From: Prevotella sp. UBA1705
Lineage (GTDB): Bacteria > Bacteroidota > Bacteroidia > Bacteroidales > Bacteroidaceae
Assembly (NCBI GenBank): GCA_002317385.1
Contig: DCJH01000027.1
Location: 1 to 26,763 of the forward strand
Direction: 5' to 3'
DNA length: 26,763 nt
Shown here: piece by piece, positions 1 to 9,755 of the stretch
Layout: each line of letters opens with the position of its first letter
Position numbering within the stretch: position 1 is the stretch's first letter
Made by a program: the position numbers and the translations under genes
Notes under the pieces: generated by a model
Told to the model about the DNA's origin: nothing
Seen by the model: only the letters and a program-made list of their open reading frames with translations
The model's database searches: none

Positions 1-2
1 AG

Positions 3-2795
3 GTGGTGGTCATCGGTTACGGTGCCGTGAAGAAGTCGGACCTCACCGGTTCGGTGGCAGCCCTGAAGCCGGATTCCAAGAACAAGGGTCTGGTGGTGAA
101 TGCCCAGGACATGATCGGCGGTAAGATTGCCGGTGTGAACGTGACGAGCAACAGTGGTGCTCCTGGTGCAGGCGCTACCATCCGCGTACGTGGCGGGTCT
201 TCGCTCAACGCCTCCAACGACCCGTTGATCGTGATCGACGGTGTGCCTATGGATAACAACGGCGTGAAAGGTCTGTCCAATCCACTGTCGTTGGTGAACC
301 CACAGGACATCGAAAGCTTTAATATCCTGAAAGACGCTTCTGCTACTGCCATCTACGGTAGCCGTGGTTCTAATGGTGTTATCATCATTACCACCAAGAA
401 AGGACACAAGGGACAGAAGCTCAGCATTAGTTATAATGGTAGCGCAACGGTGAGCATGAAGCGCAAAACCATCGATGTGATGAACGGAGATGAGTATCGA
501 GATTTCGTGAAAAAGCTCTACGAGGGCAACAGCCGCTACGACGAGGCCGTGGGTGCACTGGGTACTGCTAATACGAATTGGCAGAACGAAATCTACCAGA
601 CGGCCTTCTCACAGGATCATGGCGTAACGGTGGCCGGCTCTGCTGGTGCCTTGCTGCCCTACCGCGTATCGGTGGGTTACACCGGACAGGAGGGTATCCT
701 GAAGACATCAGACTTCAAGCGCTATACCGCTGCCGTGAGCCTGAGCCCCAGTCTGCTCGACAATCACCTGAACATCAACCTCAACCTCAAGGGCATGTAT
801 GCCGACACCAAGTATGCCAATACCGGTGCCATCGGTGCTGCAGTGTTCATGGACCCCACAAAGCCTGTCTACAGCACGGAGGATATGTACAAAAACTTCG
901 GCGGTTACTATGAGTGGACCATGGGTGGCTCATCGCTCAACGACCCGACATGGCCTTTGACCTACAACAACCAGGCCACCGCCAACCCCGTGGCTATGCT
1001 TTATCTGCACAACGACCGCGCCAAATCCAAGGATTTCGTGGGCAATATCGACGTTGATTACAAGGTTCAGGGTTTCGAAGACCTGCGCTTCCACGCTACG
1101 GCTGGTGCCGATATCGCAACTGGTAAGCAGGTGCTCGACGAGGATCCCGCCTACCCCAGTCGCGATGCCGTGTACTATGGCAACCACGGTTGGGAGAAAA
1201 TCGACAAGCAGAGCTATACGATGAGTGGATATGCACAGTACTATCATGACTTCAACGACAAGGCCATGAACCACTTCGACATCATGCTCGGTTCGGAATA
1301 CCAGCGCTTTACCAGAAGCACTCACAACTATTACTACGGCTATTATCCCAAAACCAACGCCGATGCTACACTCGCCGGAACCATTTACAAGCCCAAAGGC
1401 AAGGACTATGACGGCGACGGCACCATCGATCCGTACTACGACCCGACGGAAAACCGCCTGCTCTCGTTCTTCGGACGAGCCAACTGGTCGCTCATGGACA
1501 GCCGTTACATGCTTACCGCAACATTCCGTGCTGACGGTTCCACACGTTTCAACTGGCTCGAACCCTATCCCAACCAGCAGTGGGGTTACTTCCCCTCTTT
1601 CGCCTTCGCATGGCGCATCAAGGATGAGAACAAGTTCAAGGACATCGAATGGCTGTCTGACCTGAAGCTCCGTCTGGGTTATGGACAGACCGGTCAGCAG
1701 GAAGGCATCGACGATTTCGGTTACTATACATCTTACACCATGAACGCCGGTCCCGACTCTTACTATCCAATCTCGGGTGACGGAACGATGGCTCGCCCTG
1801 CCGCAGTGAACACTTCGCTGACATGGGAGACCACCACTACATATAATATTGGTCTGGACTGGGGTCTCTTCAAGCAGAGACTGACTGGTACTGTGGACTG
1901 GTATTATCGCAAAACGACCGACTTGCTCAACACTGTGTATGTTCCTGCCGGTGCCAACTTCAAGAACACGGTGCGCTCAAACATCGGTGATATGAAGAAT
2001 ACCGGTGTGGAGGCTACCATCCATTGGCTCGCTTTGAATACCAAGGACTGGAACTGGACCCTCGATTACAACTTCACTTACAACCAGAACTCTATCACTA
2101 AGCTGACTGGTGGCAAGGATAGCGGATACTTTGTTCCTACGGGTGGTATCTCGGCTGGTACCGGTGGCAATGTTCAGGCACACGCCGTGGGACATCCCGC
2201 AAGCTCGTTCTACGTATTCCAGCAGGTGTACGACCAGAACGGAATGCCCCTTGAGGGTGTTGTGGTTGACCGCAATGCTGATGGCCAGATTACCGATGCC
2301 GACAAGTATTTCTACAAGAGTCCGGCTGCTCCCGTAACAATGGGCTTCGCCTCTCGCCTGGAATACAAGAACTGGGACTTCGGTTTCTCTCTCCGCGCAA
2401 GCATCGGCAACTATGTATACAACGACGGAATGGCTGGCAAGTCTAACCTGAACGTTAGCGAAATCTACAGCAGCAACAACTATCTGTCTAACCGTCCGCT
2501 CTATGTTTTGCCCTACAACTGGCAGACTTACGAGACAACGGCTACACTGTCTGACCGTTGGGTGCAGAACGCTTCATTCTTGAAGTGCGACAACATCACC
2601 TTAGGATACAGCTTCAACAACCTCTTCAAGGGTACAGGCTGGCAGGGAATCAGTGGTCGTCTGTACGGAGCCGTGAACAATGTATTCACGATTACCAAGT
2701 ACCAGGGCATCGACCCGGAGGTGTTTGGCGGCATCGACAACAACCTTTATCCGCGTCCCTTCTCGGCAACCGTTGGATTAAGTCTTAATTTCTAA
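3..2795 (+). CDS. susC: SusC/RagA-family TonB-dependent outer-membrane transporter, 5' end cut by window edge
   Basis: This would be an outer-membrane beta-barrel that imports oligosaccharides with energy from TonB, paired with the SusD-like lid protein encoded next. The visible 930 residues open inside the family's conserved VVVIGYG...KKSDLTGSV segment at the start of the plug. Plug signatures IRVRGGSSLN, PLIVIDGVP and ILKDASATAIYGSRG follow in the first 130 residues, then a long barrel ending in a typical aromatic terminus (GLSLNF). The first codon is a GTG at the window edge, not a real start. The signal peptide and the usual N-terminal carboxypeptidase-like domain, roughly 100 residues, lie upstream. 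Two Asp-rich calcium-loop-like stretches are visible: DYDGDGTID near residue 468 and DRNADGQITDADK in the C-terminal half. The second is common in SusC proteins; the first looks like an insertion in a loop. The substrate cannot be read from the sequence. Confidence 0.95.
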   Translation: MVVIGYGAVKKSDLTGSVAALKPDSKNKGLVVNAQDMIGGKIAGVNVTSNSGAPGAGATIRVRGGSSLNASNDPLIVIDGVPMDNNGVKGLSNPLSLVNPQDIESFNILKDASATAIYGSRGSNGVIIITTKKGHKGQKLSISYNGSATVSMKRKTIDVMNGDEYRDFVKKLYEGNSRYDEAVGALGTANTNWQNEIYQTAFSQDHGVTVAGSAGALLPYRVSVGYTGQEGILKTSDFKRYTAAVSLSPSLLDNHLNINLNLKGMYADTKYANTGAIGAAVFMDPTKPVYSTEDMYKNFGGYYEWTMGGSSLNDPTWPLTYNNQATANPVAMLYLHNDRAKSKDFVGNIDVDYKVQGFEDLRFHATAGADIATGKQVLDEDPAYPSRDAVYYGNHGWEKIDKQSYTMSGYAQYYHDFNDKAMNHFDIMLGSEYQRFTRSTHNYYYGYYPKTNADATLAGTIYKPKGKDYDGDGTIDPYYDPTENRLLSFFGRANWSLMDSRYMLTATFRADGSTRFNWLEPYPNQQWGYFPSFAFAWRIKDENKFKDIEWLSDLKLRLGYGQTGQQEGIDDFGYYTSYTMNAGPDSYYPISGDGTMARPAAVNTSLTWETTTTYNIGLDWGLFKQRLTGTVDWYYRKTTDLLNTVYVPAGANFKNTVRSNIGDMKNTGVEATIHWLALNTKDWNWTLDYNFTYNQNSITKLTGGKDSGYFVPTGGISAGTGGNVQAHAVGHPASSFYVFQQVYDQNGMPLEGVVVDRNADGQITDADKYFYKSPAAPVTMGFASRLEYKNWDFGFSLRASIGNYVYNDGMAGKSNLNVSEIYSSNNYLSNRPLYVLPYNWQTYETTATLSDRWVQNASFLKCDNITLGYSFNNLFKGTGWQGISGRLYGAVNNVFTITKYQGIDPEVFGGIDNNLYPRPFSATVGLSLNF

Positions 2796-2816
2796 ATTCT
2801 AAAGGAAAGATCAATT

Positions 2817-4439
2817 ATGAAAACCTATATAAAAAATATACTTCCGGCAGCAGCTCTCGCGCTGACATTTGGAATGTCTTCATGCTCTGATGTGCTGGAG
2901 ATTTCTCCCAAAGATCCGGATATTGTGACCAAGGTGACGGCAAGCCAACTGATGAACAAGTGCTATGCAAACATTGGTATGGCCGGTCAGGGCGGCGCCA
3001 ACGGCGACTGTGACATCGATGGTCTTGATGGCGGTACGACCGGATATGTGCGCCAGATGTTCAATGCCAACGAGCTTACAACGGATGAATCCATCTGTGG
3101 ATGGGGCGACGAGGGTATTGCAGCATTCGATTTCAACAACTACGACTCCTCTCACCCGATGCTCCGCGGATTCTATTATCGCTTGTATTTTGGTGTGACG
3201 GTCTGCAACCAGTACCTCACTCAGTTTGCTGATGAGGATGCTACTATGACCGCAGAGGTTCGTTTCCTGCGTGCACTCAACTATTACGAGTTGATGGACT
3301 GCTTTGGCAACGTGCCCTTTACGACAGTCGTTTCCTCAGAAAGTCCTAAGCAGATTCAGCGCGCTGACCTTTATAAATGGATTGAAAGCGAGCTGCTTGA
3401 CATAGAGGGAAGCCTCTCTCAGGCCCAGCCCAAGAAGGAAGGCGAAGCCGGCTACGGCCGCGTGGACCAGGCTGCCTGCTGGATGTTGCTGGCCCGCCTG
3501 TATCTGAATGCAGAGGTATATACTGGCAAGGCCGAATGGTCTAAGGCCAAAGAATATGCCCAGAAGGTGATGAACTCGCCCTACAAGCTCTATACCACAG
3601 CCAAGAAGGATCCTTCCGGCCAGACATGGTCTGCCTATCAGCAGTTGTTCATGGGTGACAATGGCACCAACGGCGCATCTGTAGAGGGTATCTTCCCCAT
3701 CGTGCAGGATGGCCTTACTACCACCTCTTGGGGTACGTCCTTATTCCTCATGGCCGGTTCTGAAGACAAGGACGTGTGTGTAAAGATTGATGGCACCAAG
3801 GGAAACAACACCGACCAGTCATGGGGTGGTAACCGCTGTCGTCCCGATCTCATCCGCAAGTTCTTCCCCCGCAACGACGCACCTAATGTCAACGCATACC
3901 TGATGCCCGAGACCGCAGGCGACGACCGTGCCATCTTCGACGGTGAGGGCCGCATCCTCGACAACACCGAGGTGGGCTCGTTCAAGAACGGCTTTGCCAC
4001 AGTGAAGTTCAACAACTTCAAGACCGACGGCTCTACCGGTCACAGCAGCACGTTTGCCGATGCAGACTTCTTCTTCTTCCGCGCCGCAGAGGCTTACCTC
4101 ATCTTCGCCGAGGCTGATGCCCGTCTCAACGGCAACAAGGTGACAACCGATGGCATAAACGCACTCAACGCACTGCGCACACGTGCCAACGCAGAGCCCA
4201 AATCGTCCTGGACCATGAAGGAAATCTGCGACGAGTGGAGCCGTGAGTTCTACTTCGAGGGAATCCGTCGCCCCACCTTGATTCGCTTCGGCTACTTTGG
4301 CGGCAACAACAATTATACCTGGCAGTGGAAGGGCGGTGCCTATGAGGGAACCCAGTTCTCATCCAACAAGAACGTCTTTGCCATTCCTACACAGGATATG
4401 ACTGTTAACGAGAACTTGGTTCAGAACCCGGGTTATTAA
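2817..4439 (+). CDS. susD: SusD/RagB-family nutrient-binding outer-membrane lipoprotein
   Basis: This is the surface lipoprotein that caps the SusC-type barrel and binds glycan. The 540-residue length is normal. The N-terminus has a lysine-bearing n-region, a hydrophobic core and a lipobox ending MSSC, placing the lipidated Cys at residue 23. The family's helical core is visible at residues 147-168 (EVRFLRALNYYELMDCFGNVPF region) and the conserved C-terminal segment EFYFEGIRRPTLIRFGYFG near residue 477. It starts 21 nt after the susC stop and ends 20 nt before the SusE-like gene, so these genes are almost certainly one operon. Substrate is unassigned. The downstream SusE/SusF partners suggest an alpha-glucan-type system by analogy with the starch utilisation system, but that is inference. 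Confidence 0.95.
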   Translation: MKTYIKNILPAAALALTFGMSSCSDVLEISPKDPDIVTKVTASQLMNKCYANIGMAGQGGANGDCDIDGLDGGTTGYVRQMFNANELTTDESICGWGDEGIAAFDFNNYDSSHPMLRGFYYRLYFGVTVCNQYLTQFADEDATMTAEVRFLRALNYYELMDCFGNVPFTTVVSSESPKQIQRADLYKWIESELLDIEGSLSQAQPKKEGEAGYGRVDQAACWMLLARLYLNAEVYTGKAEWSKAKEYAQKVMNSPYKLYTTAKKDPSGQTWSAYQQLFMGDNGTNGASVEGIFPIVQDGLTTTSWGTSLFLMAGSEDKDVCVKIDGTKGNNTDQSWGGNRCRPDLIRKFFPRNDAPNVNAYLMPETAGDDRAIFDGEGRILDNTEVGSFKNGFATVKFNNFKTDGSTGHSSTFADADFFFFRAAEAYLIFAEADARLNGNKVTTDGINALNALRTRANAEPKSSWTMKEICDEWSREFYFEGIRRPTLIRFGYFGGNNNYTWQWKGGAYEGTQFSSNKNVFAIPTQDMTVNENLVQNPGY

Positions 4440-4459
4440 TTATCTTAAAAAGTTCGAAA

Positions 4460-5617
4460 ATGAAAAATATATTTAAGTCATCACTGCTGCTGCTTTGCAG
4501 CCTTGCTCTCCTCACATCCTGCGAGGACGACAATGCCAGCAATCCCGTGCTGACATCACCCACGACATTTGTGCTGAATACTCCCAGTATTGCCGCAAAC
4601 AATGTTATCGACCTGGCCAACTCCAGCACACTGGAGCTCACCTGCTCTCAACCCGACTACGGTTTCCCCGCTGTCACCACCTATACTGTAGAGGTGGCAA
4701 CCAAGAGTGATATGAGTGATGCCACGGCCCTCTCCCAGACTTTCACCTCTACCAAGATGAATCTTGACGTTGCCGAGCTGGCCAGCACGCTGACCAACCT
4801 GGAGTTGAACGCTGGTAAGACTGAGTCTGACTTCCCGATGACCATCCCCGTATATGTACGTGTCAAGGCTGTCATGACCAGCAAAACCGGTGCCGATGTG
4901 GAGGGTACATCCATCACATCGAACGTTGTGACACTGAGCAAGGTTAACCTGCGTTACTCTCTGCCTCCAGTATCTCTGCCCGAGAACCTCTATATCACAG
5001 GTAACTTCAACGGCTGGAGCTGGGAGACCTCACTCGCCATGACTCCTGTCTACGACACCGACAACATGTTCTGGCATCTGGTTTACATCGACGGATCAGG
5101 TATCAAGTTCAATACCGCCAAGGCATGGGACGGCAACGAGGTAGGCTTCTCCAAGATCGTTGTCAATGCCTCAAGTGAACTCGGCAGCGAAATTATCGAC
5201 GGTGGTGGCAACATTGCCTCTTCCAAGCCGGGTTGGTATCTCATGATCGTTACCACCTCTGTTTCTGGCCGCGACATCATCTACGATGTAAGGTTCAACA
5301 AGCCCGAGGTATGGCTCATGGGAACTGCAACAGCCGGAGGCGCATGGGCTGAGAAGGAAGATGGCGCTATGTTCACCGTTCCTACAACGGCCGACGGAAG
5401 CTTCGTATCACCCGCATTTGCCAACAACACCTCAGGTGACGGCGGCGTGCGCGTCTATGTGAAGATTCCAGACTACGACTGGTGGAAGTCTGAGTTCATG
5501 GTATTCGACAAGGTCATCAAGTATCGTGGCAAGGGCGGCGACCAGGATCGCGTCCAGGGCACGAAGGGCCAGAAGATTTATATGAACTTTACCTCGGAAA
5601 CTGGTGAGATCAAGTAA
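4460..5617 (+). CDS. SusE-like outer-membrane glycan-binding lipoprotein
   Basis: This 385-residue protein begins with a lipoprotein signal whose lipidated Cys is residue 21 (LLTSC). The acidic residues after it (CEDDN) resemble the Bacteroidetes lipoprotein export signal for surface display. Residues about 28-165 resemble the SusE N-terminal Ig-like domain (FVLNTP...TYTVEVAT). From about 175 there are two beta-sandwich modules of the SusE/SusF type. The first begins LYITGNFNGWSW and the second PEVWLMGTATAGGAW. In the Bacteroides starch system such modules bind starch without cutting it and help hold substrate at the cell surface. Position directly after SusD fits that role. The ligand here is inferred from architecture, not demonstrated; divergent SusE-like proteins also occur in other glycan loci. 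Confidence 0.85.
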   Translation: MKNIFKSSLLLLCSLALLTSCEDDNASNPVLTSPTTFVLNTPSIAANNVIDLANSSTLELTCSQPDYGFPAVTTYTVEVATKSDMSDATALSQTFTSTKMNLDVAELASTLTNLELNAGKTESDFPMTIPVYVRVKAVMTSKTGADVEGTSITSNVVTLSKVNLRYSLPPVSLPENLYITGNFNGWSWETSLAMTPVYDTDNMFWHLVYIDGSGIKFNTAKAWDGNEVGFSKIVVNASSELGSEIIDGGGNIASSKPGWYLMIVTTSVSGRDIIYDVRFNKPEVWLMGTATAGGAWAEKEDGAMFTVPTTADGSFVSPAFANNTSGDGGVRVYVKIPDYDWWKSEFMVFDKVIKYRGKGGDQDRVQGTKGQKIYMNFTSETGEIK

Positions 5618-5650
5618 CAATAACCTAAGTGACTAAAGAAAACAATAGAT

Positions 5651-7096
5651 ATGAAAAAGTTATCATTATATCTGACACTCGCACTCGCAGGGCTCTTCAT
5701 GAGCTCCTGCAGTGACGACTACACCGATTGGGCTGACCCTCAGTCCAATGCGCAGGAGGATGCCATTACCGTTCCCGGTCTCAAGGCATCGGCCGTAGAC
5801 GCACAGACCCTCTCCACGGAGGCAGAGACTGTACCGGTATTCACGCTGAGCACAGCCACATTGCCCGACGGTTTCTCCTTGGAGAATGCCCGTGTGGAGC
5901 TTACTCCGCAGGGTGTAGATAACGCCACAGCCACTACCGTGACCACTACGCTCGACGGTTTGGCTACAACCGCAGACATCCAGGCACTCATCGAGAAGGC
6001 TTTTGGCAAGAATCCCGTGGCCCGCAAGTTCGACGCCCAGGTATATGTCAATGCTTTGAAAGGCGGTCAGGCCGTGCTGATCGATGCCGGTAAGATTGTC
6101 TACACCGTGACCACCGTTAAGCCCGACATCGCACAGGCCTACTACATCATCGGCGGCCCCAACGACTGGGCAGGCTCGGCAGCCACCAAGCCGTTGAAGT
6201 TCAGCCACAGCGCCACCAACGTGTACGATGACCCCGTATTCACTATTACATTTGAGGTCAATCCCGCCAACGACACCTGGTTTGCCATTGCCGACGACAA
6301 GGCTTGCGATGCCATCACCAACAACAACGACTGGTCGCAGCTCCTCGGCAACAAGAACGGCAACGGCAAGAACGGTGAGACCGGTTCTATGGACCGCCGC
6401 GCCAACCTGTCTGACGACGGTTCGTTCATGGTGCCTGCAGGTTCACGCTATGTGTCTGTAGAGATCAACATGATGGAATACACCTACAAGGTGAAGGGCA
6501 TCAACTTCGCAGAGTTTATCTACGAGGTGGGCAACAACAGCAGCTGGGGTGATCATCCCTATGCCATGTACGGTCCCAATATGGATGGCAAATACTATGG
6601 CGCGTTCTATCTCGACGGCGAGTTCAAGTTCAAGCCCAACGGCGGCAACGACTGGGCTGGCGACTGGGAGTATAACGGCGACGGTAAGCTCGATGCCAAC
6701 GGTCAGGGCAATATCCCTGCTCCCGCCACAGGCTTCTACTTCGTGACCGTAGACCTCTCTGCCATGACCTATACGCTCAAGCCTTTCAAGGAGATGCACG
6801 TGGTGGGCGACGCCCTCAACGGCAACTCCGACCAGTGGGGCGCTGGCGTGACCATGACATGGAATGCCACCAACAAGACTTGGGAAGCCAAGGGCGTGAA
6901 GCTCGACGCTGGCAAGTCCATCAAGTTCAAGGATGAGGATGGCAGCTGGAGCGGGGTGAACCTCGGCGGTCAGCTCGACAAGCTCATTCAGGGAAGCAAC
7001 GACAACATCCCCGTGGCCACAGCCGGTACCTACAACATCGTGCTCCATCTGGAGAATACCGACCGTGCTCCCTATGCCGAGCTTATTGCACAATAG
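5651..7096 (+). CDS. SusF-like outer-membrane glycan-binding lipoprotein
   Basis: This is a 481-residue lipoprotein with lipidated Cys at residue 20 (LFMSSC), followed by SDD, a surface-export-like acidic patch. An N-terminal Ig-like region occupies about residues 40-155. Three successive SusF/SusE-type modules follow: about 163-282 (YYIIGGPNDWAG start), about 287-378 (FIYEVGNNSSWG) and about 381-481 (EMHVVGDALNGNSDQWG). Three binding modules match the SusF plan, against two in the SusE-like protein upstream. Many Trp and Tyr residues suit stacking on sugar rings. It is the last gene of the susCDEF operon: a terminator-like hairpin starts 77 nt after its stop. The likely role is non-catalytic glycan capture at the surface. 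Ligand identity is inference. Confidence 0.85.
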   Translation: MKKLSLYLTLALAGLFMSSCSDDYTDWADPQSNAQEDAITVPGLKASAVDAQTLSTEAETVPVFTLSTATLPDGFSLENARVELTPQGVDNATATTVTTTLDGLATTADIQALIEKAFGKNPVARKFDAQVYVNALKGGQAVLIDAGKIVYTVTTVKPDIAQAYYIIGGPNDWAGSAATKPLKFSHSATNVYDDPVFTITFEVNPANDTWFAIADDKACDAITNNNDWSQLLGNKNGNGKNGETGSMDRRANLSDDGSFMVPAGSRYVSVEINMMEYTYKVKGINFAEFIYEVGNNSSWGDHPYAMYGPNMDGKYYGAFYLDGEFKFKPNGGNDWAGDWEYNGDGKLDANGQGNIPAPATGFYFVTVDLSAMTYTLKPFKEMHVVGDALNGNSDQWGAGVTMTWNATNKTWEAKGVKLDAGKSIKFKDEDGSWSGVNLGGQLDKLIQGSNDNIPVATAGTYNIVLHLENTDRAPYAELIAQ

Positions 7097-7173
7097 AAGA
7101 TGCTAAGCATTATTATAAAACAACAACAAAGATTTCTTCAATAGGTAGTCGTTGATAAACAAAATGACAACCG

Positions 7174-7206
7174 AGGCGATTCTCAGTGATGAGGGTCGCC
7201 TTTTTT
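7174..7206 (+). terminator. Rho-independent terminator of the susCDEF operon
   Basis: The arms AGGCGA (7174-7179) and TCGCCT (7196-7201) pair, with a further CTC/GAG pairing inside the loop, followed by six T residues at 7201-7206. The position, 77 nt after the SusF-like stop and before the promoter of the next gene, suits operon termination. Confidence 0.75.
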
Positions 7207-7287
7207 CATGCTCTCATGGGCAGGATGTGGGGCATGAATCGTGATTTATTGACCAATCTACACTTTTTGAGCCATATTTTCGTGTTT

Positions 7288-7323
7288 TTTGACTTTCGGT
7301 ACAGATGGATTTTGCTAACTTTG
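7288..7323 (+). promoter_or_regulatory. Bacteroidetes-type promoter of the DUF1680 glycosidase gene
   Basis: TAACTTTG at 7316-7323 is an exact match to the Bacteroidetes -7 consensus TAnnTTTG. A TTTG at 7288-7291 is the best -33 candidate, although the 24-nt gap is a little longer than usual. The start codon at 7361 leaves a leader of roughly 30 nt. Confidence 0.6.
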
Positions 7324-7360
7324 CCCTATCCAAGCATGACAGACAAACCCTTATAACACA

Positions 7361-9388
7361 ATGAAACGAATCTTACTCACGCTCTCGGCCGCCCTTCTGG
7401 CCGTCGCAGGCTCAGCCCAGCCACGCAACGGTGGCTACCCCATCACTCCCGTACCATTCACTTCCGTCAAGGTGGCCAACCATAGTTTCTGGGGCCAGCG
7501 CCTCGAAACGTCGCGCCGCGTCACCATTCCCCTCGCCTTCAGCAAGTGCGAGTCGGAGGGCCGCTACAAGAATTTTGAGCGCGCCGCCCACCCCAGCGAC
7601 ACCTACGACGTGGAGAAACTCACACCCCTTCCCTTCGACGACACCGACCCCTATAAGACCATCGAGGGCGCAAGCTATATCCTGCAGACCTATCCCGACG
7701 CCCGGCTCAAACACTATATCGACTCTGTGCTCGACATCATCGACCGCGCGCAGGAGCCCGACGGCTACCTCTACACGGCACGCACGCAGAACCCCAAACA
7801 CCCCCATTCGTGGTCGGGGCCCGAGCGATGGGGCCATGAGGAAGACCTGAGCCATGAGCTCTACAACCTCGGCCACATGGTAGAGGGTGCCGTGGCCCAC
7901 TTCCAGGCCACGGGCAGTCGCAAGTTTCTCGACATCGCCCGGCGCTATGCCGACTGCGTGATACGCGAAGTTGGCCCCAACCCGGGGCAGGCCTGCGTGG
8001 TGCCCGGACACCAGATTGCCGAGATGGCTCTGTGCCGACTCTACCTCGCCACGGGCGACAAGCGCTATCTCGACGAGGCCAAATTCTTCCTCGACTACCG
8101 CGGCAAGACCGCCAAGAAGCACGAATACTCGCAGAGCCTCAAGCCTGTGGTGGAGCAAGACGAGGCAGTGGGCCATGCCGTGAGGGCGGCCTACATGTAT
8201 GCCGGCATGGCCGACGTGGCGGCACTCACCGGAGACAGTTCATACGTCAACGCCATAGACCGCATCTGGCAGAACATCGTGTCGCGCAAACTATATATCA
8301 CCGGAGGCATCGGCGCCACGAGTCAGGGCGAGGCCTTCGGCCGCAACTATGAGCTGCCCAATATGACTGCCTACAACGAGACGTGCGCCGCCATAGGCAA
8401 TGTCTATGTGAACTATCGGCTCTTCCTGCTCCACGGCGAGAGCAAATACTACGACGTGCTGGAGCGCACGCTCTACAACGGACTCCTCTCGGGCGTCTCG
8501 ATGGATGGCGGGGCATTCTTCTACCCCAACCCACTGGAGTCTACGGGCCAACACCACCGCCAGCCTTGGTTTGGCTGTGCCTGCTGCCCGAGCAACATCT
8601 GCCGCTTCCTGCCCTCGCTGCCGGGCTATGTCTATGCCGTGAGAGACCGCAGCCTCTACGTGAATCTCTTCCTCAGCAACACGGCATCGATGCAGGTGGG
8701 CGGCAAGGCGGTGACGCTCTCGCAGACCACGGGCTACCCCTGGAACGGCGACATCGCCCTCCGCGTGGACCAGAACAAGGCCGGGCAGTTTGCGCTCAAG
8801 ATACGCATCCCCGGATGGGTGAAGGGACAACCGGTGCCCTCCGATCTCTATCGCTACACCGACGACAGGGCCTCGGCCTATCAGATTCTGCTGAACGGCC
8901 AGCCCGTGGAGGCCAATCTCACACCCGACGGCTACTGCACCATCAGACGCCGATGGCGCAAGGGCGACGTGGTGAGCGTGCATTTCGACATGGAGGTGCG
9001 CGCGGTGAAGGCCAACAATAAGGTGGAAGCCGACCGCGGACAGGTGAGCTTTGAGCGCGGGCCGCTGGTCTACTGTGCCGAATGGCCCGACAACCACTTC
9101 AACCTGAAGACGGTGCTCGTGAACCAGCGGCCGCAGTTTGCGCTCGGCACCCTACCCTACGATGCCTTCGTGGCCAAGGAGCAGCAGCCCAGGCTCACGC
9201 TCTTCCGCGACCAGACAGTCACCACCCTCACCACACAGGCCCAGACCTTGGCCTACGATGCCAACGGAAACCTCACCACGCAGAGTGTCCAGCTCAGGCT
9301 CATCCCCTATTTTGCCTGGGCCCACCGCGGCTCCGGCAACATGAAGGTGTGGCTTCCACAGAGCGTCGGCGCGGCCCAGGCCGAGTAG
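7361..9388 (+). CDS. Secreted DUF1680 beta-L-arabinofuranosidase (GH127/GH146)
   Basis: This retaining glycosidase would release L-arabinofuranose from arabinans or arabinosylated glycans, in the periplasm or outside. It has 675 residues with a signal peptide cleaved around GSA-QP (residues 19-20). The family's zinc-cysteine catalytic centre is intact: E324 in GEAFG aligns by spacing with the acid Glu322 of the Bifidobacterium enzyme HypBA1. E340 and C342 (NETCA) and C408-C409 (in GCACCPSN) match the metal ligands and nucleophilic Cys described for that enzyme. An (alpha/alpha)6 barrel fills residues 25-440, followed by beta domains. It has its own promoter and follows the sus-type operon. 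GH127 and GH146 share this fold and chemistry, so the family number is unsettled without a tree. With the GH53 enzyme downstream it points to pectic side chains. Confidence 0.9.
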   Translation: MKRILLTLSAALLAVAGSAQPRNGGYPITPVPFTSVKVANHSFWGQRLETSRRVTIPLAFSKCESEGRYKNFERAAHPSDTYDVEKLTPLPFDDTDPYKTIEGASYILQTYPDARLKHYIDSVLDIIDRAQEPDGYLYTARTQNPKHPHSWSGPERWGHEEDLSHELYNLGHMVEGAVAHFQATGSRKFLDIARRYADCVIREVGPNPGQACVVPGHQIAEMALCRLYLATGDKRYLDEAKFFLDYRGKTAKKHEYSQSLKPVVEQDEAVGHAVRAAYMYAGMADVAALTGDSSYVNAIDRIWQNIVSRKLYITGGIGATSQGEAFGRNYELPNMTAYNETCAAIGNVYVNYRLFLLHGESKYYDVLERTLYNGLLSGVSMDGGAFFYPNPLESTGQHHRQPWFGCACCPSNICRFLPSLPGYVYAVRDRSLYVNLFLSNTASMQVGGKAVTLSQTTGYPWNGDIALRVDQNKAGQFALKIRIPGWVKGQPVPSDLYRYTDDRASAYQILLNGQPVEANLTPDGYCTIRRRWRKGDVVSVHFDMEVRAVKANNKVEADRGQVSFERGPLVYCAEWPDNHFNLKTVLVNQRPQFALGTLPYDAFVAKEQQPRLTLFRDQTVTTLTTQAQTLAYDANGNLTTQSVQLRLIPYFAWAHRGSGNMKVWLPQSVGAAQAE

Positions 9389-9459
9389 GCCCAGGGAGCT
9401 CTCTCCCCTGAGTCGCCCCCTCCTCACCCCACAGAGACGCATCCCTCCATCCTCCGCAA

Positions 9460-9498
9460 GGGGCGGCCCAGGCAGCCACAATCTGCCTGAGCCGCCCC
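9460..9498 (+). terminator. Probable terminator hairpin after the DUF1680 gene
   Basis: Arms GGGGCGGCCCAGGCAG (9460-9475) and CTGCCTGAGCCGCCCC (9483-9498) pair with one mismatch around a 7-nt loop. TCTTTCT follows, a weak T-tract. It lies 72 nt downstream of the glycosidase stop. Confidence 0.6.
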
Positions 9499-9671
9499 TC
9501 TTTCTATCTCCTCTTTATCGCAAAAATTCCTGTTGAAACTCTTTGAACATCGCCCTCCCGTCCCTTCAAAATCCTGTTTCTCCAGCCCTTCGCCCGAAAA
9601 TTCGATCGAAAATCACCGATTTTGAATCGCTTGAAAACCAACAACTTGTAATCTTTTGACAAAAAATGGCT

Positions 9672-9709
9672 GGACGATTACTACCTTTTCGTCTCACGAT
9701 TACTACCTA
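9672..9709 (-). repeat. 22-bp-period repeat, about 1.5 to 2 copies (same family as 21077-21155)
   Basis: Read on the minus strand, GGTAGTAATCG occurs twice with starts exactly 22 nt apart (the plus-strand CC ends fall at 9707 and 9685), separated by TGAGACGAAAA. The same motif and the same 22-nt period recur at 21077-21155 on the plus strand. Confidence 0.75.
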
Positions 9710-9720
9710 TTCGCTGGGCC

Positions 9721-9755
9721 ATCAGGTGGTTTTCGCATCAGGAAAACCACCTGAT
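9721..9755. repeat. Perfect 14-bp stem hairpin
   Basis: ATCAGGTGGTTTTC (9721-9734) pairs fully with GAAAACCACCTGAT (9742-9755) around a 7-nt loop. No long T-run follows on either strand, so it looks more like a repeat element or an RNA stability structure than a terminator. Confidence 0.7.
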
